Positions 52,521 to 64,000 of a DNA stretch of 64,000 bases are shown here, piece after piece. Both the position numbers and the translations under genes were made by a program. The notes under the pieces are model-generated. The model made no database searches. It worked only from the letters and a program-made list of their open reading frames with translations, and had not been told where the DNA came from. Source of the stretch: Mastigias papua (taxonomy: Eukaryota > Cnidaria > Scyphozoa > Rhizostomeae > Mastigiidae). Within the stretch, counting starts at the first letter, position 1; every line of letters starts with the position of its first letter. The DNA lies in contig OZ025276.1 of NCBI GenBank assembly GCA_964019165.1, positions 14,026,313-14,090,312 on the forward strand, written 5' to 3'.

Positions 52521-55500
52521 TAAGTAAATATATAAAAGGTTAGTCCCATATATGATTCCGTATGTTAAGGAGTGCCTGTTAGAGAGGACACTTACCATGA
52601 GCTACTCGCATAGTGAGGTAGGGGGGCTAGTTCCTTTCCCTGCCGCCTTTAACTTCCCCCAGTGTTGCTACCAGACTGAACATCTCAACTATGATTGGAG
52701 GGTTCAGCTCAAACCATTGATGTCAAGCACTCTAACCACTTGATTACTCACCTAGATAAATGCATAATATGTATAGCTATATGTTTATAGATATAAACAT
52801 TCAATGTCTACTGAAAGCACATTTTCTTTTAGGGAAGTTTCTAGCTTCTGCGGGTGATGGTAAGAAAACTTTTATAATTATAGCATTGGGTGTGAAAGCT
52901 CAAACATGTTTTTGTGCATTGAATGTATTGTAGCCTGAGAAGTTCAAGAGACATTAGCTCTAAGTTAAAATCAATCATCCTTATTTTCAGAATTGTTGTT
53001 ACTTGGTAGTTTTGGGACAACTAGATTAGGAACTATGAAATTCAAATATCTTAAAATGATGTTCTGTTAGAGAGCCCAACAAGAGGTTTTACTTCAAGAT
53101 AACTACTCTTTCCTTTAGAGTTTGCAATTTTTGTGAGCAGACCCTTACACCAGTAGAGTATACTTCATACTTTGCTGAAAGGGCAATAGAAAGATGAATT
53201 TCTGTTCTCTACTTCAATTTTTTATAGATTGCATTATAATCATTTGGAAACTATCAGAAGATGAAGATGATCACATGACAACAGAACCGTCCTTTGGATC
53301 TGAAGATGTTGTTAATAAAGAGAAATGGATAGTGCATAAGATGTTGCGAAGGTATGTGGAAGTTTCTTTGTTTGATTTTTTCACTCATTTACTGCTGGAG
53401 TTTTGGAGTTTTCCACATGCTTATCACCACAGTGAGAAAGAAACTTCTCCATCAAGAATTTTGTTGTTGTCTGAAAGACTTAGTTCACAAATTCATCCAA
53501 GAACTTTTTAGTAAAAGATTGTTTAATATAGTTATGTGACAAATCAAGTTATCATCAAAATATTGTTTTGTGGTATTTTCCATAATCTGTTTTGTATCTA
53601 GACTTTTTTCCATGCATTAATGTACTGGAGTTTGATTTCAGAGGGCATCTTGAAGATATATATGATCTTGCATGGTCACCAGATGGAAACCAGCTCATAT
53701 CAGGATCTGTTGATAATAGTGCAATCATATGGGATATCAGCAAAGGTGAGAATTAAACAAGTTATTGCATTAATTTTCAAATATCAACCGTGTGAATACC
53801 AGTTATAATTGTCCCCATAGTAGCAAATAGTAAATCTCGAACAATGTGTGTGCTAGTAGATACATCCTCTGAAAAGTTGGACTCTTACCATTACTATTTG
53901 CAGGCCATTTTACAAATATAATCAAAGATCATAAACATTATGTACAAGGAGTGTGTTGGGATCCACGTGGACAGTATGTTGTAACACATTCAAGTGACAG
54001 GTGAGCTGTGTGTTCATGACAATTTATTTGATACATTGTTTTATTGACTGAAGCTAATCAACTTACCCCATAATGCAAATGTAGCATTTATTTCATATAT
54101 AGTGCTTGCATCCACTTTTGTTTTTATCAGACATTGCTAGGGTATGTTTGTATCAAACATACAGACCTTCATGTTCAATTGTTGTTTTAGTATATTATCG
54201 TCAGTTGTTATTGAGTTATTCTGTAAGCATCATCATTCATGATTCGGCTTCAATTTACTTCCACTCAGAACATGTAAAGTGTACTCACTCTCCAAGAGTA
54301 GATGTGTGCACACAATTCAGAAGTCTACCTTCCCCATATCAAACCCAGTAGAAGATGTAAGTCATATTTTATCCTGCCTCTTTACTCCATCAGAAGTATC
54401 CTTTCTTATTTTCATTGTTTTTTAAAGATTATTGTGATTTGAGGCTGATGTAAAATATTCATAAAACCATAGTAGAGGGTTGATCCACAGTAGCAAGTTA
54501 AAAACTTATCAGATTCACATCCACTCATCAAAAGGGGACTGAGCCCCCAACAGCTTTCTCAGGGCTGAGCCCTCCTAGCCTCCTCCACAGCACCCCTGGC
54601 TTGATTCTATTGTTCTGTTGCCTGTTCTGGTATTGTGACCATCTGTTGGCCATGATCAGTTCTGATGACAAGTCATGGTCATTATGCCAACTTTGTACTC
54701 ATGAGCCAAATAAATACAGATGACTTCTACTGAAGTGGGGGTATGACATTCCATATACCCCTATTTTGACATGCCCCTACTATCAGTTTCTGTTTCTTTC
54801 TTCTACTTTTGTAATCAAATACTTTAAACATACTGAATACTCTGTTGAATACTTAATCTTTGGTAGTACTGTATGGTAGTACAATTCTACTTCCCTCCTC
54901 ATTTTTTTATGTATCTGATAAAAATAAATGTATTGATATATTGCCATGGCTGTAGTGGTAATTTAGCTGTTCTTTTAAGGGTCCAAAGCATAAATCATCA
55001 AAGCTGTTTATGGATGAGACAATGCAGTCATTTTTTAGAAGATGCTCTTTTTCACCAGATGGTTTGCTCTTAGCATTGCCAGGTAATTGTCTTGATACTT
55101 TATGCACAATTGTGTATTTGTCACAGCTTTCAGAATATCGTTGTAACATTGTTTGGTGTATCCAGCTTTATTTCATGCCTATATCTAGTTCTGTAGTGGT
55201 ATTTATTTTCATGTAGTGCGTATTTATTTTCATGTTGTAGGTGGAATCTATGACTCTGGTGAGAAACCAGTTAAAGCAACCTATGTCTACACCAGAGGAG
55301 GCTTCTCTAAGTAAGTACACCGCATAGTATAGCCGCAGAATGTTTGAGAATTCGGATCAGGTCTATTTTCTCCCAACCCTATTGTCCAGCCATTATGCAA
55401 GATATAGTAGCTGTAGCTATGGGGTGCACGTGTGGCCTGAACCCTGCATAATGATTGGACAATTCTGTTGGGAGAAAATAGCCCTTTTCAGAGCTCTCTC

Positions 55501-58500
55501 TTAACACACTTGGCGACTATGCTACACCACATGCTCTTTCCAGGGACGGAAATCGTCTGTCTTTTTTATGGCTTACCGTTTAAACGTAACAGCAGTGACT
55601 ATTACACATAACGCCATCCTAGCATCATCTACTGATGCAGCCATGAAAAGAATTTTTGAATGATTAGTGGTTCGTTTTGTATCCAGTTTTAGTTTTGTTT
55701 GCACTTTTTCTTGGTCAATTTCTCTCTAGACCTGCACTCTGCTTGCCTGGATCAAAGAAAGCATCCGTAGGTGTTTGTTTCTGCCCTGTAATATTCGAAA
55801 ACATGGGAAGCGCAGAAGGGAAAGAGAATCAGCCTACAGATGAAGGATTGTTCAAGTATGGTTTAATATGTACTTTTTTCTTTTTAATCGAGTAAAGGAG
55901 CCTACTTATCTGTTATGTTACACTGCAACGAATATTTGGATTTGGCTCGAGATTCTCTGATTCTTCTGTTGTTATCAATATGACGTATTAATACTTTTGT
56001 TGTATGGATAGTATGGAAGCTGGGATCTATCTTACAAAGCTATGACGTTGCAATTTGAGTCACCATTTCTTACCGGTTCTTACCGGATCTTTAATCAATG
56101 ACCGTCAGGCATACCAGTATATGTTAATACTTAGGCCTCCACCTTTTAAACTATTTCTCTGTCCCAGCGGGGATTTAAATCCAGACACTTTAACCATGTA
56201 ACCCGTAATATACGCCTCTGTATCGTACAAGCATTTTATGCATTTATTTATTTGTCTATATAAATGTTTGTATATGTATACAGTATCTTCTTTGCAGGTT
56301 ACCTTACCGCATGTGCTACGCAGTAGCAACATTGAATTCCGTTGTTTTCTACGATACGCAGCACTCGTATCCATTTGGGTTTGTGTCGAATATCCATTAT
56401 GCATCCTTGACGGACATGACATGGTATTTTCCTTTTCTTCGTTCTTGTCCGTGGTTTTTCGTATATCCATGCAGCCATCCCCATTATTGCTTTTCTGCAT
56501 ACTTCAGCCATCTTCATAACGTAGGAACTTGCTTTTTTCAAGCTTTATCAGAAGTGTGTAGACATACATTTGTAGCGTTACGTTATGTTATTTTTAATAT
56601 ATTTCCCATTGGAAGCTCGTGAAATACCGACATCTCATTTAAAATCTTCTCTTAAATTATGTGTATTTCTTACAAGCAATTCAGTTTATTTTTAGGTTGC
56701 TTTCTTTAACTTTTACTGGGCACACATTGAAAGCAGCTTTTTAAGTTAAAATGTTTTAATTTTTTATTCTTATTAATGTATCGTGCTATTAGTAGCTTTT
56801 GCATATCTTTTGCATACCTTTTTCCGTATCTTGCATACCTTTTGAGCACCATTGGTATTCTTTTGGCGTATCTTGTATGTAGCTTCTAGGTATCTTTTTG
56901 CGTATCTTTGGCATACCTTTTTGCGTATCTTTGTGTGCCTTTTGAGCACAATTGGTATTCTTTTTACATACCTTTTTGCGTAACCTTTTCGCTTACCATT
57001 TTAGGTCGTCAGATGGTCGCATCGTTGTTGTCTCATCACTTGATGGTTACTGCTCAATAATCAGTTTCGAGAGTGGGGAACTTGGCAAGCGTAGTTCTGT
57101 TGACCCTATCGAGTACGTGTCAAGTAAGCTCAAGGAAAAGAGAGAAGCAAAGAAAGAGGCGAAAAAAGTTCAAATAGAAGGTATGAAAGAATTCTTAAGT
57201 CTTTTTTCATAGATCTGAAATGTGGAATAAATAGCCCATGCGTAGGTATTGATTTTGAAAACCGAACTGTCAAGGACGTGACGATGCAATTAATGTAAGT
57301 TCTAATTATTCAATATAGTTGTAGATATCTATAAATCTTTGGGATGGAAGCACTGGTAGAAAATTTGCCGACTTTTGTGAAATAGATTTGCCGGCCGTCC
57401 ATATTTTAGTCCCTGGAATCGTTGCATTATATGTCAGAATGCCGCCTAATTTGCTTCTCGGGGTATTTACCCCCTGGCCCCCCTAAGAAGCGCCACTGAT
57501 TCGACAGTTTATCCCAATTTGTCTATTTATCTAATTGGTGTTTTGTTTCTTAGACAAGGCAAATGCTACTGTTGTTAGTGACAAAGAAAAGGACCAAATA
57601 GTAGGAGCACGGCCTAGCCCAGCGCGTTCAAAAGATCAACCAACTCTGCATCAGTTCGTAACACCAGTTAGGAAGAGAAAGAGGAATAAAGAGAAAGGTG
57701 AATCACCGCAAACTCCTCAGACTAGTTCACCGTCTGCTCTCACGCCAACGGTAGATACTGCGTCCACTGGAACCCCGAAGTTGATGCCCGGCAAAGGAAG
57801 CCCAGGTATGGATTTTGCACTAAAATGTATGATTCTTTACCTCGCAACTATTAAAGCATTTTACCCATTTGATAAAACCTGGCATAGTATATTTATTTAT
57901 TTGTCAAACAGCAATGTTGAATAGCGAAATTACTGAGACATAGCTGTGAAGACCCAGCGCAGGCTTCGTGCTTCTTTCGAGATGTTGTTTGAATTCCAGT
58001 TCGTTGAAGTGAGCTGTCCCTTATAATCAGATTTGATCGCTCACACCCTCTAGTCTTTACATGGCTGTTGTTGGATTCAATTCTTAGAAGTGTATTATTA
58101 ACCAGCTGATTTCTCTTTATCTTTCCAAATATTATCCCTTAGGTATTTTATCTTTCTAAATATTATATCTTATGTCTTTTGTCATTCTACATATTAGGTC
58201 TTAGCGAGGTCTTAGGATGAAGTCATGTTACATGTCATAGGTAGTCACACAAAGTTTGACTTTCGGAAAAACTTTGAAGACTGTTTGCTAAGTACGGAGC
58301 TCGTACTGCTGTAGCATGATCCCTACGAAGAACAACTCTCTTTAATAAACTACACATGTCTTCTATAAGGCCTCATTTGTAGCGCTATTCTATAGCCGTA
58401 TTTATTCATAGTTTGCATACAGTAGTCTTCAGATCTTTGGTAAGTTGTTTGTGAGAAACAAATTGCACATTCCCATCTTCATAGTAATGTACCTATAAGT

Positions 58501-60274
58501 GATAAAAACTTTTTGTTACGACAAACCATGGGTGGAGGGCTGGTTATTTCCAAAATTGAAGTTCTATGAGCTTGCATCTCCTCCCGATTACAGAACGTGA
58601 CCGAATTGCCAGAAAACATAAAACTGCAAGCCGGCAGCTACTTTCAGTAGATAGTTGTGACTATAAAATTAACTTTTTGTTTCTTTTTTGATGTTGCTGT
58701 ATTGTAGACTGATAGGGTTTGTACATAAATACATTGAAATAGAATGAAGTGGAAAATGATCATTAGGCCAGGCTACAGTGTATATTGTTACTATCATAGG
58801 CTCCCCTGTTGATCTCACATTGGATGGACAACTTCCAGCAGGAAATTCCCCAACATGTACATCTCAGGGAGTCATAGAACAGCAGAAGACCAATCAAGTA
58901 TCAAGCCTAACCAAATCCACGAAAACACCAAAACGTGCTAATTTGATAAGCTTAGGCTTCAAGCCGATTGCCAAGCCCCCGGCAAGCCCAGCTATGGCTT
59001 CTGAGGATGGAACGGTTTCAGGTGTAGTTGAGGTAGCAAGTGAAGGTTCAACACAAAATCAGCAGGGAAAGCCAAGAAGGATAAATTTCACTGCGACAGG
59101 TGAGTTTCACAATCGATAACGCAGTGAACCGTAATGCTTTATCTAATGATGACGGAGATAGCTGTTATAGCTTGTATAGCTTTACTTTCACAATGTTATC
59201 ATAGTTTTTTGCCCCTGCATGCATCTCAATAAAGTGTTATTCGTTTCTTGCTGGTTCCTTTTTTTGAGATTGCAATAAGATCATTGTAGCTTTCTCTCGA
59301 ACTAAAAGCAAAATATTCATTTATTGAGCTGTTTTGTGCTCATTATTTTTTTTAGGCTGCACCCTTATAGAATTTCCCATCATCAGGGAATTTCCATATC
59401 TAGGTTTCGTAGCTATTTTAGATCTCATTTTCTCGTTGTTTTATTAGATCCCTGTCAATCTTCGTCACCTATCACGTGCAGTCCACAAGTCCCTGCTATC
59501 GACCAAGTATCCGACAAGCCAGAAAGTAAAATGAAGGATAATCAGCGTAATGGTGGTCTGGTACAAAATCCAACTGCACCTAGCTGTAGTGATATTCATC
59601 AGCAAGGGAAAGCACCTCGTAGGGTATCTCTAGTCTCCCTTTCAACGAAGAGGACTCACTCTGGCATGCTGAAAGGATCCAGCACAGTGGATCCAGTTTC
59701 GAATCAAAGTGCTATTAAACAAGCTGACAACATCAGCGATTTTGTCAAGAGTATTGACAAACCAGAAGCGGATTCCCAATGCCAAAGAGTACAGGACAAA
59801 AAGTCAATTGAACCAAACCAAAAGGCGATCCGTCGAGTGGAGGTTATAACACTGTTAGATGAAAGCCCAGAAAAGACCCAGCCGCCCAGGATGTGCAATC
59901 TTGAACAGGAGTGCCCCGCAGGCCCTACATGTTCAGATGCTACAACAAGGGTTGAAATAACGAGCAATCCTTCATATGGTTGTAAAGCACCGGCCAGTTC
60001 CACTGAACCAACAATGTCATCGGGAGTAGAATACTCAGTATTAGCTATTGGTTCTCAAAAATGTGCAGCTGAAGCCCAGCTTCATATCACTGCAAAGCCT
60101 CAAAATGCCCCAGTGAAAAGTTCGACTTGTCAGAAAGAAGAGACAGACTTCCAGTCTTCCGGTGGTAAGGAATTTGGCATTGAGGGACAATCGAAAATTG
60201 CATCGCCCCCAGCAGTCAAGGCTCCTAAGAGAGTTGGATTTGTGACATTGGGTTCCAACAATCCCAAACAATAA
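51058..60274 (+). CDS. CHAF1B: CHAF1B, p60 subunit of chromatin assembly factor 1 (complete, long tail)
   Basis: CAF-1 p60 is a WD40 protein that deposits H3-H4 behind replication forks. Exons: 51058-51171, 51786-51891, 52833-52859, 53228-53351, 53642-53745, 53904-54000, 54269-54356, 54980-55082, 55241-55310, 55730-55855, 56298-56423, 57005-57180, 57554-57805, 58800-59099, 59448-60274. Total 2640 nt, 879 aa; human is 559. WD40 blocks are clear: [104 protein letters not shown]. The tail from about residue 400 is charged, Ser/Pro/Thr-rich and disordered, with a lysine-rich coil, a KRKR nuclear signal after [10 protein letters not shown], and five (K/R)R-x-x-(L/F/V)-x-x-L-type B-domain-like motifs. 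A polyadenylation signal AATAAA is at 60344-60349. Upstream E2F-type site. Confidence 0.95.
52441..52516. repeat. (TA)n microsatellite (CHAF1B intron 2)
   Basis: TA dinucleotide run with one short interruption near 52450. Confidence 0.95.
52555..52760 (-). repeat. tRNA-derived SINE-like element (CHAF1B intron 2)
   Basis: On the minus strand AGTGGTTAGAGTGCTTGAC (52724-52742, A-box region of a tRNA) is followed by GGTTTGAGCTGAACC, a degenerate B-box, then an unrelated body. GC content is higher than in the surrounding intron. Resembles a tRNA-derived SINE; copies elsewhere in this genome would confirm it. Confidence 0.45.
55326..55526. mobile_element. MITE family B, copy 2 (CHAF1B intron 9)
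   Basis: Left end TATAGCCGCAGAATGTTTGAGA, right end CACTTGGCGACTATGCTACA. Inner arms TCTATTTTCTCCCAACC and TTGGGAGAAAATAG are mirrored as in the copy at 36627-36826. Centre diverged. Confidence 0.75.
56795..56995. repeat. degenerate tandem array before CHAF1B exon 12
   Basis: Repeated words TTTGCATACCTTTTTGCGTATCTT and TTTTGAGCAC(C/A)ATTGGTATTCTTTT alternate in the last 200 bp of intron 11, ending about 10 bp before the acceptor. The pyrimidine-rich units may serve as polypyrimidine tract. Confidence 0.65.
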
Positions 60275-60343
60275 ACTTCTTAAGTTAAATCTCAACTTGT
60301 TAAGCGACACAATATTTCATATAGTTTTGTACATAGTTTTTGT

Positions 60344-60349
60344 AATAAA
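60344..60349 (+). terminator. polyadenylation signal of CHAF1B
   Basis: AATAAA 70 bp after the CHAF1B stop codon, in a TGTAATAAATGGTTGT context. Assignment by position. Confidence 0.6.
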
Positions 60350-60881
60350 TGGTTGTAGGAATATGTAGATGATGTTGTTCACTCAACAACGGAACCATGT
60401 GAGATTTTTAATAATTATTTTGCCCGAATCTGTTTTCTCGTGTAATTCAATGTGTATTTATTGTCAGTGACATGCCTGGGAATGTGAATATTGGAGTCCA
60501 CAGATGGTGAGGAGCAATGACCATTGTTTCTAGAAATGATTTAACTCTTCAGCTCCAGAAATTCATGTTCTCTTCTCATGCCTACCTATGGAATTAGACT
60601 TTGATGTTGACATGTATCTTATTCCTTTTGATCTCAAGCCTTGCTGTATTTGAGAGTTGTTTGCATTTGCCATTGTCTCTGGGTTTGCTTTTAACCTCAG
60701 TAATTTTTGGATTTAACCCTATCATTTAACCATTGGCTTTTTCCATGTTTTTGTTTACTTACATTGAAAACGAGGCTTTTACAAAATGTATATAATAGTA
60801 GCTCCAGCCCCTATACTAAGCCAGTGCCTGAGAGACATTTTCCACTGGAGTAATAAATATGTGGAATGGCAGTTTTTGGTG
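60350..60881. promoter_or_regulatory. intergenic region CHAF1B-PRKN
   Basis: About 530 bp of AT-rich sequence that must contain the parkin promoter. No TATA box or other recognised element. An in-frame upstream Met-less extension of the parkin frame runs back to 60786 and could be 5' UTR. Confidence 0.4.
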
Positions 60882-63832
60882 ATGGCCGAAGCTTTAGGAA
60901 GTTATAGGGAAGGGTCAAGGAAACTTTCTGTTCGCATGTTTGGTGAGAGCAGAGTGGTAGATATCGAAGACGGATGGTCAGTTTTACAACTGAAGAAGCA
61001 CTTATGCACAGTTTCTGGACGTAAACTTGATGAACTCAAAATCATATTTGCAGGACATGTTCTTGCAGATGACTTGACCTTGGAAGTGTGTGGTTTTCCC
61101 TGATTTTCTCCACCTTTCATATGTTTTTTAGTGTCATTTACCCAGCCTTAGTAATTGAGCAGTTAAGTATCATGAAGAGTACTGTGTCCTAAACACAACT
61201 TTTATTCTTAGCTGCAGTTTCCACTTAAAGAGTATCGTTGCGTAACCAGTTTTTATGTAATTGCAGCAGTGTGAACTGGGACAGAAGTCAGTTGTGCACG
61301 TTATTGCGTCTATTGGTGATGAGGTAGCCACAGAAAGTCGACAAAGTAATAGTGCTGCTTTAAATTCTATTCTTGGAGTAGGCAACCTTGTCTCACACGT
61401 TGGTGAGTTTGTTTTTCTGTTTCAGCATAAGACTTAAAACTGATGGGAACATGTTAGCTTGAGATCAAGCAGTGTCCTATTCATAGTAGTTTGCCCTAAT
61501 TTTTTTTGCATGAGTTTGCTTTTAAATTGATTTGCCTAGAAGTCGTTTTGTTTTTATGAAAATTTATGTATTTATGAAATCATACTTTGAAAATTCTTGC
61601 CTTTTTATATAGACTAAACCATCATTTTGTTTTTTTGCATGTATCTAGATTTCCAGGATATTCAAATTATTGTGACTAGTTTCTTCTTTATGCTTTTTCA
61701 AATACCTTTTTTGTTACAGTTCTCTGTTAGTTTTAGGTCCATTATTGTTGTGCTGCATTCAAGTGAAAACTGTTGGCTTTTTATGATATAAGAATTCACA
61801 TTCAAAGTCTAGATCTACACATTCAGACATTTTTATATATTATATTTTTCCAGACAAAGGTAGAAGAAGATCAAAGTTCTATGTTTACTGTAAATCTATT
61901 TGTAACAATTGTCAGCCTGGAAAACTAAGAGTGAGGTGTGCTGGCTGTAGGGATGAAGCTTTCCAGTTGGCAAGGGTATGTATTGAAAAGGAATTTTTCA
62001 TGGCAAATTTTTTATTCAAAGTATTTTCTATCTTGTATGTCTCTTGTCAGCTATGCATGAATGTAATAAAACTTCTTTTATACATGAAGGATCCAGCTGG
62101 CTGGGAAGATGTGTTAGATAGGGGGAAGATCAATGGTAAATGTATTGGATGTGATTGTGATAAAGCTGTAAGTAAGTAGAACATTTGTCTTTGCTTCTGC
62201 TTATAATCATTATTAAGTTTGAAAATAATGAAATGATCAACAATTTCTGTGATTGCTCTTCCATTTATAAATCTAGAAAATATTATTCTTTGTTACCAGT
62301 ATGCACTCTGTAGAAAATATTTATTGTGGTGTGCTGTTCTTTTTCATTTTGATCCTTCCCCTCAAAACTCCTAGTTCCATGCCTGTATGATATGGAGCAT
62401 GTGTTGCTGGAATTCAAGAATTGGAGTTTTGCATTTTACCATTTGAAGTCTTGATTAATGTTTCTTGTCCACATATATCCATGAGGCTAGGGCATCATTT
62501 CATGTTTTGTGTTGGGGGGTAACAGGCAAATTTGCTCTGCAAAAGTTATTTCCAAATGGCACACAGTGAAAAGCATAAGGTGTTAGCCCTGTTGATTTAC
62601 TTATGGAAACTTAACTGAAAAGCCCTTCCTTAAATGTTTGCTCATATAAAACACACCTTTCTCCTTGGCCAGAAAAATTGTCATGCAGCAGCAGATTTTG
62701 CTTTGTAAAAAAGGCTCTTTTCAAAGTTGGGAGTTAACCACCCCTTCACCCCTTCACCCCCATACCTCCCCTCATGTGATGCCCCTGCATGGCACAGGAC
62801 ACATTGTGGATGTATTACAATCTCTCTTCTAGGAGTTCATTTTCAAATGCACTGGCCATGATTCTTTAGGAGATGGCAGAGATGAAGCTATTCCTCTTTG
62901 TCATGTTGCATCAAACACTTTGGATTTACCTTGCCTAGCATGCCTTGAAGTCATGTAAGCAAACCTATCTAGTACCCAGCATTTATATGCCAATTAATGT
63001 ATGTCATTTCTGGTTTCTCTGAGTATGCTAGATTTTGCAAAGCAAGCTCAATTACTGCTCATTACACTAATCAGTGTATCAACCTCACAATCTAGACAAG
63101 TAACATTTCTTGAAAAAGGAACAAAGATAATTTGTTCTAGTGATAGGTATATGATAAATTCTCTATAAGCTATGGTAAAGTTTTGAATGTTAAGCTAATT
63201 ACTTTATTGATAGTTATCATCACTAATTAGTTCCCATTCTCCCCTCAGAGATCCAGTCTTAACTTTTCCATGCAGTGAAATGCATTCTCTGTGCCTGCCG
63301 TGTTTCTCAACCTTCTGTCAGTCAAAAATAAGGGACAGACAATTGATTTTAGTGGAGAAACCAAAGCATATTGGGTACACTTTGTCGTGTCCAGGTGGTG
63401 GAGGTATGAATATAATACTTGTTCTGATCTGCCTTTGAAAATCTGGCCTTTCGAGTAATTTTGTGTAGTTTTAGAAGGCATATAACAAACAAATTTTCAG
63501 GAAGTAGTTTCCAAAGTAGGTTCATTGTTGGAATTGACAGTAGTGCTAGAAAAGATATTAATATATGCATTTGTATACTGTGTATTATTGCTTCATTGTA
63601 ATGTTATGTGAAAGAAGTTATCATATCTTTGACTGATTTTTAACATATTGAATCAAACATGATAGTTATTGACAGGATACAGTTATTTGAATAGGATTCT
63701 ATGTTTATAACTTCTTCTTTCTTATCATATTTATTATTGTTACCTTTCAAAATGTTTCCCCTATTCACAGACAATTGTAGCAGTGCCTTTATAGAAGAGA
63801 TACACCATTTCAGAATTTCTGGTAATGAACTG
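60882..63832 (+). CDS. PRKN: Parkin RBR E3 ubiquitin ligase, 5' part (partial; continues beyond window end)
   Basis: Parkin ubiquitinates damaged mitochondria after activation by PINK1. Exons: 60882-61085, 61267-61402, 61854-61975, 62090-62167, 62833-62954, 63249-63403, 63771-63832; 879 nt = 293 codons, phases consistent. The ubiquitin-like domain (about 14-80) has KIIFAG with the hydrophobic-patch Ile55, and Ser76 in CELGQKS aligns with human Ser65, the PINK1 site. A short linker follows, then RING0 (FYVYCKSIC, CQPGKLRVRCAGC, GWEDVL, GKCIGCDC, FKCTGH) and RING1 (LPCLACLEV, FPCSEMHSLCLPC, LSCPGGG), ending in IEEIHHFRISG. IBR, REP and the catalytic RING2 cysteine lie outside. The start ATG is in a good context (GATGG), but it adds about 13 residues before the point where human parkin begins; the next in-frame Met is at the human start. 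Confidence 0.93.
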
Positions 63833-63904
63833 GTAAGTTTCACTCAGGTATTAATGGAAGCAATCCTCCCACTTTGATCAAAAGGCTACTAGTGCATATG
63901 ATTA

Positions 63905-64000
63905 TCTTAATGATGATGATGATTATGATGATAATGATCATGATAATGAAGATGATGATGACAATGATGATCATGGGGATGATTATGATGATGATTCTTG
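63905..64000. repeat. (GAT)n-rich repeat at window end (PRKN intron 7)
   Basis: Imperfect GATGATGATTATGATGATAATGATCATGATAATG repeat (quoted here only as type: GAT/AAT/TAT trinucleotides) reaching the window edge. Confidence 0.85.

Noticed and set aside
56105..56541. Minus-strand 131-aa and 80-aa ORFs
   Set aside because: Antisense shadow of CHAF1B exon 11 and adjoining intron.

Overview
This is a eukaryotic (animal) genomic window of about 36% GC by eye. It contains spliced genes with canonical GT-AG introns, non-LTR retrotransposon relics, MITE-like inverted repeats and long microsatellites. The animal gene set (MSH2, PEX1, ADHFE1, CHAF1B, PRKN), a secreted ShK-domain gene and a large beta-helix/multi-membrane protein of a type familiar from cnidarian gene sets suggest a cnidarian, probably an anthozoan. 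That taxon call is inference; 'metazoan' is secure.

Layout. (1) 668-20386, minus: the 5' two-fifths of MSH2 (15 exons, 436 codons, phases all consistent); the ATPase half lies beyond the left edge. Its roughly 11 kb intron 8 (4740-15795) holds, on the opposite strand, a nearly intronless 3.5 kb exon for a beta-helix plus multi-pass membrane protein (11954-15450), a CR1/jockey-like LINE fragment (about 8240-10115) and several MITE or foldback elements. (2) 21423-24809, plus: a secreted ShK / ShK / papilin-like cassette / ShK gene with a clear TATA box and CRE; its last exon was not found. (3) 26961-41925, minus: a complete PEX1 (18 exons, 1095 codons). (4) 42520-50040, plus: a complete ADHFE1 (15 exons, 464 codons), head-to-head with PEX1. 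(5) 51058-60274, plus: a complete CHAF1B (15 exons, 879 codons) with a long disordered tail. (6) 60882-63832, plus: the 5' two-thirds of PRKN (parkin), running off the right edge.

The genes were assembled by eye: exons were found by recognisable homology, then splice sites were chosen so that every junction keeps frame. The coding totals of PEX1, ADHFE1 and CHAF1B are exact multiples of three ending in a stop, which is an internal check. The genes do not form an operon-like unit, but two themes recur. MSH2 and CHAF1B are replication/S-phase genes and both carry E2F-type sites near their starts. PEX1, ADHFE1 and PRKN concern peroxisomes and mitochondria.

Most noteworthy: the nested beta-helix/multi-TM gene; a CHAF1B tail with five B-domain-like (ASF1-binding type) motifs; a PEX1 whose first AAA domain has lost the Walker A lysine; the ShK/papilin mosaic with phase-1 exons; and two MITE families, one copy of each lying back to back in a PEX1 intron.
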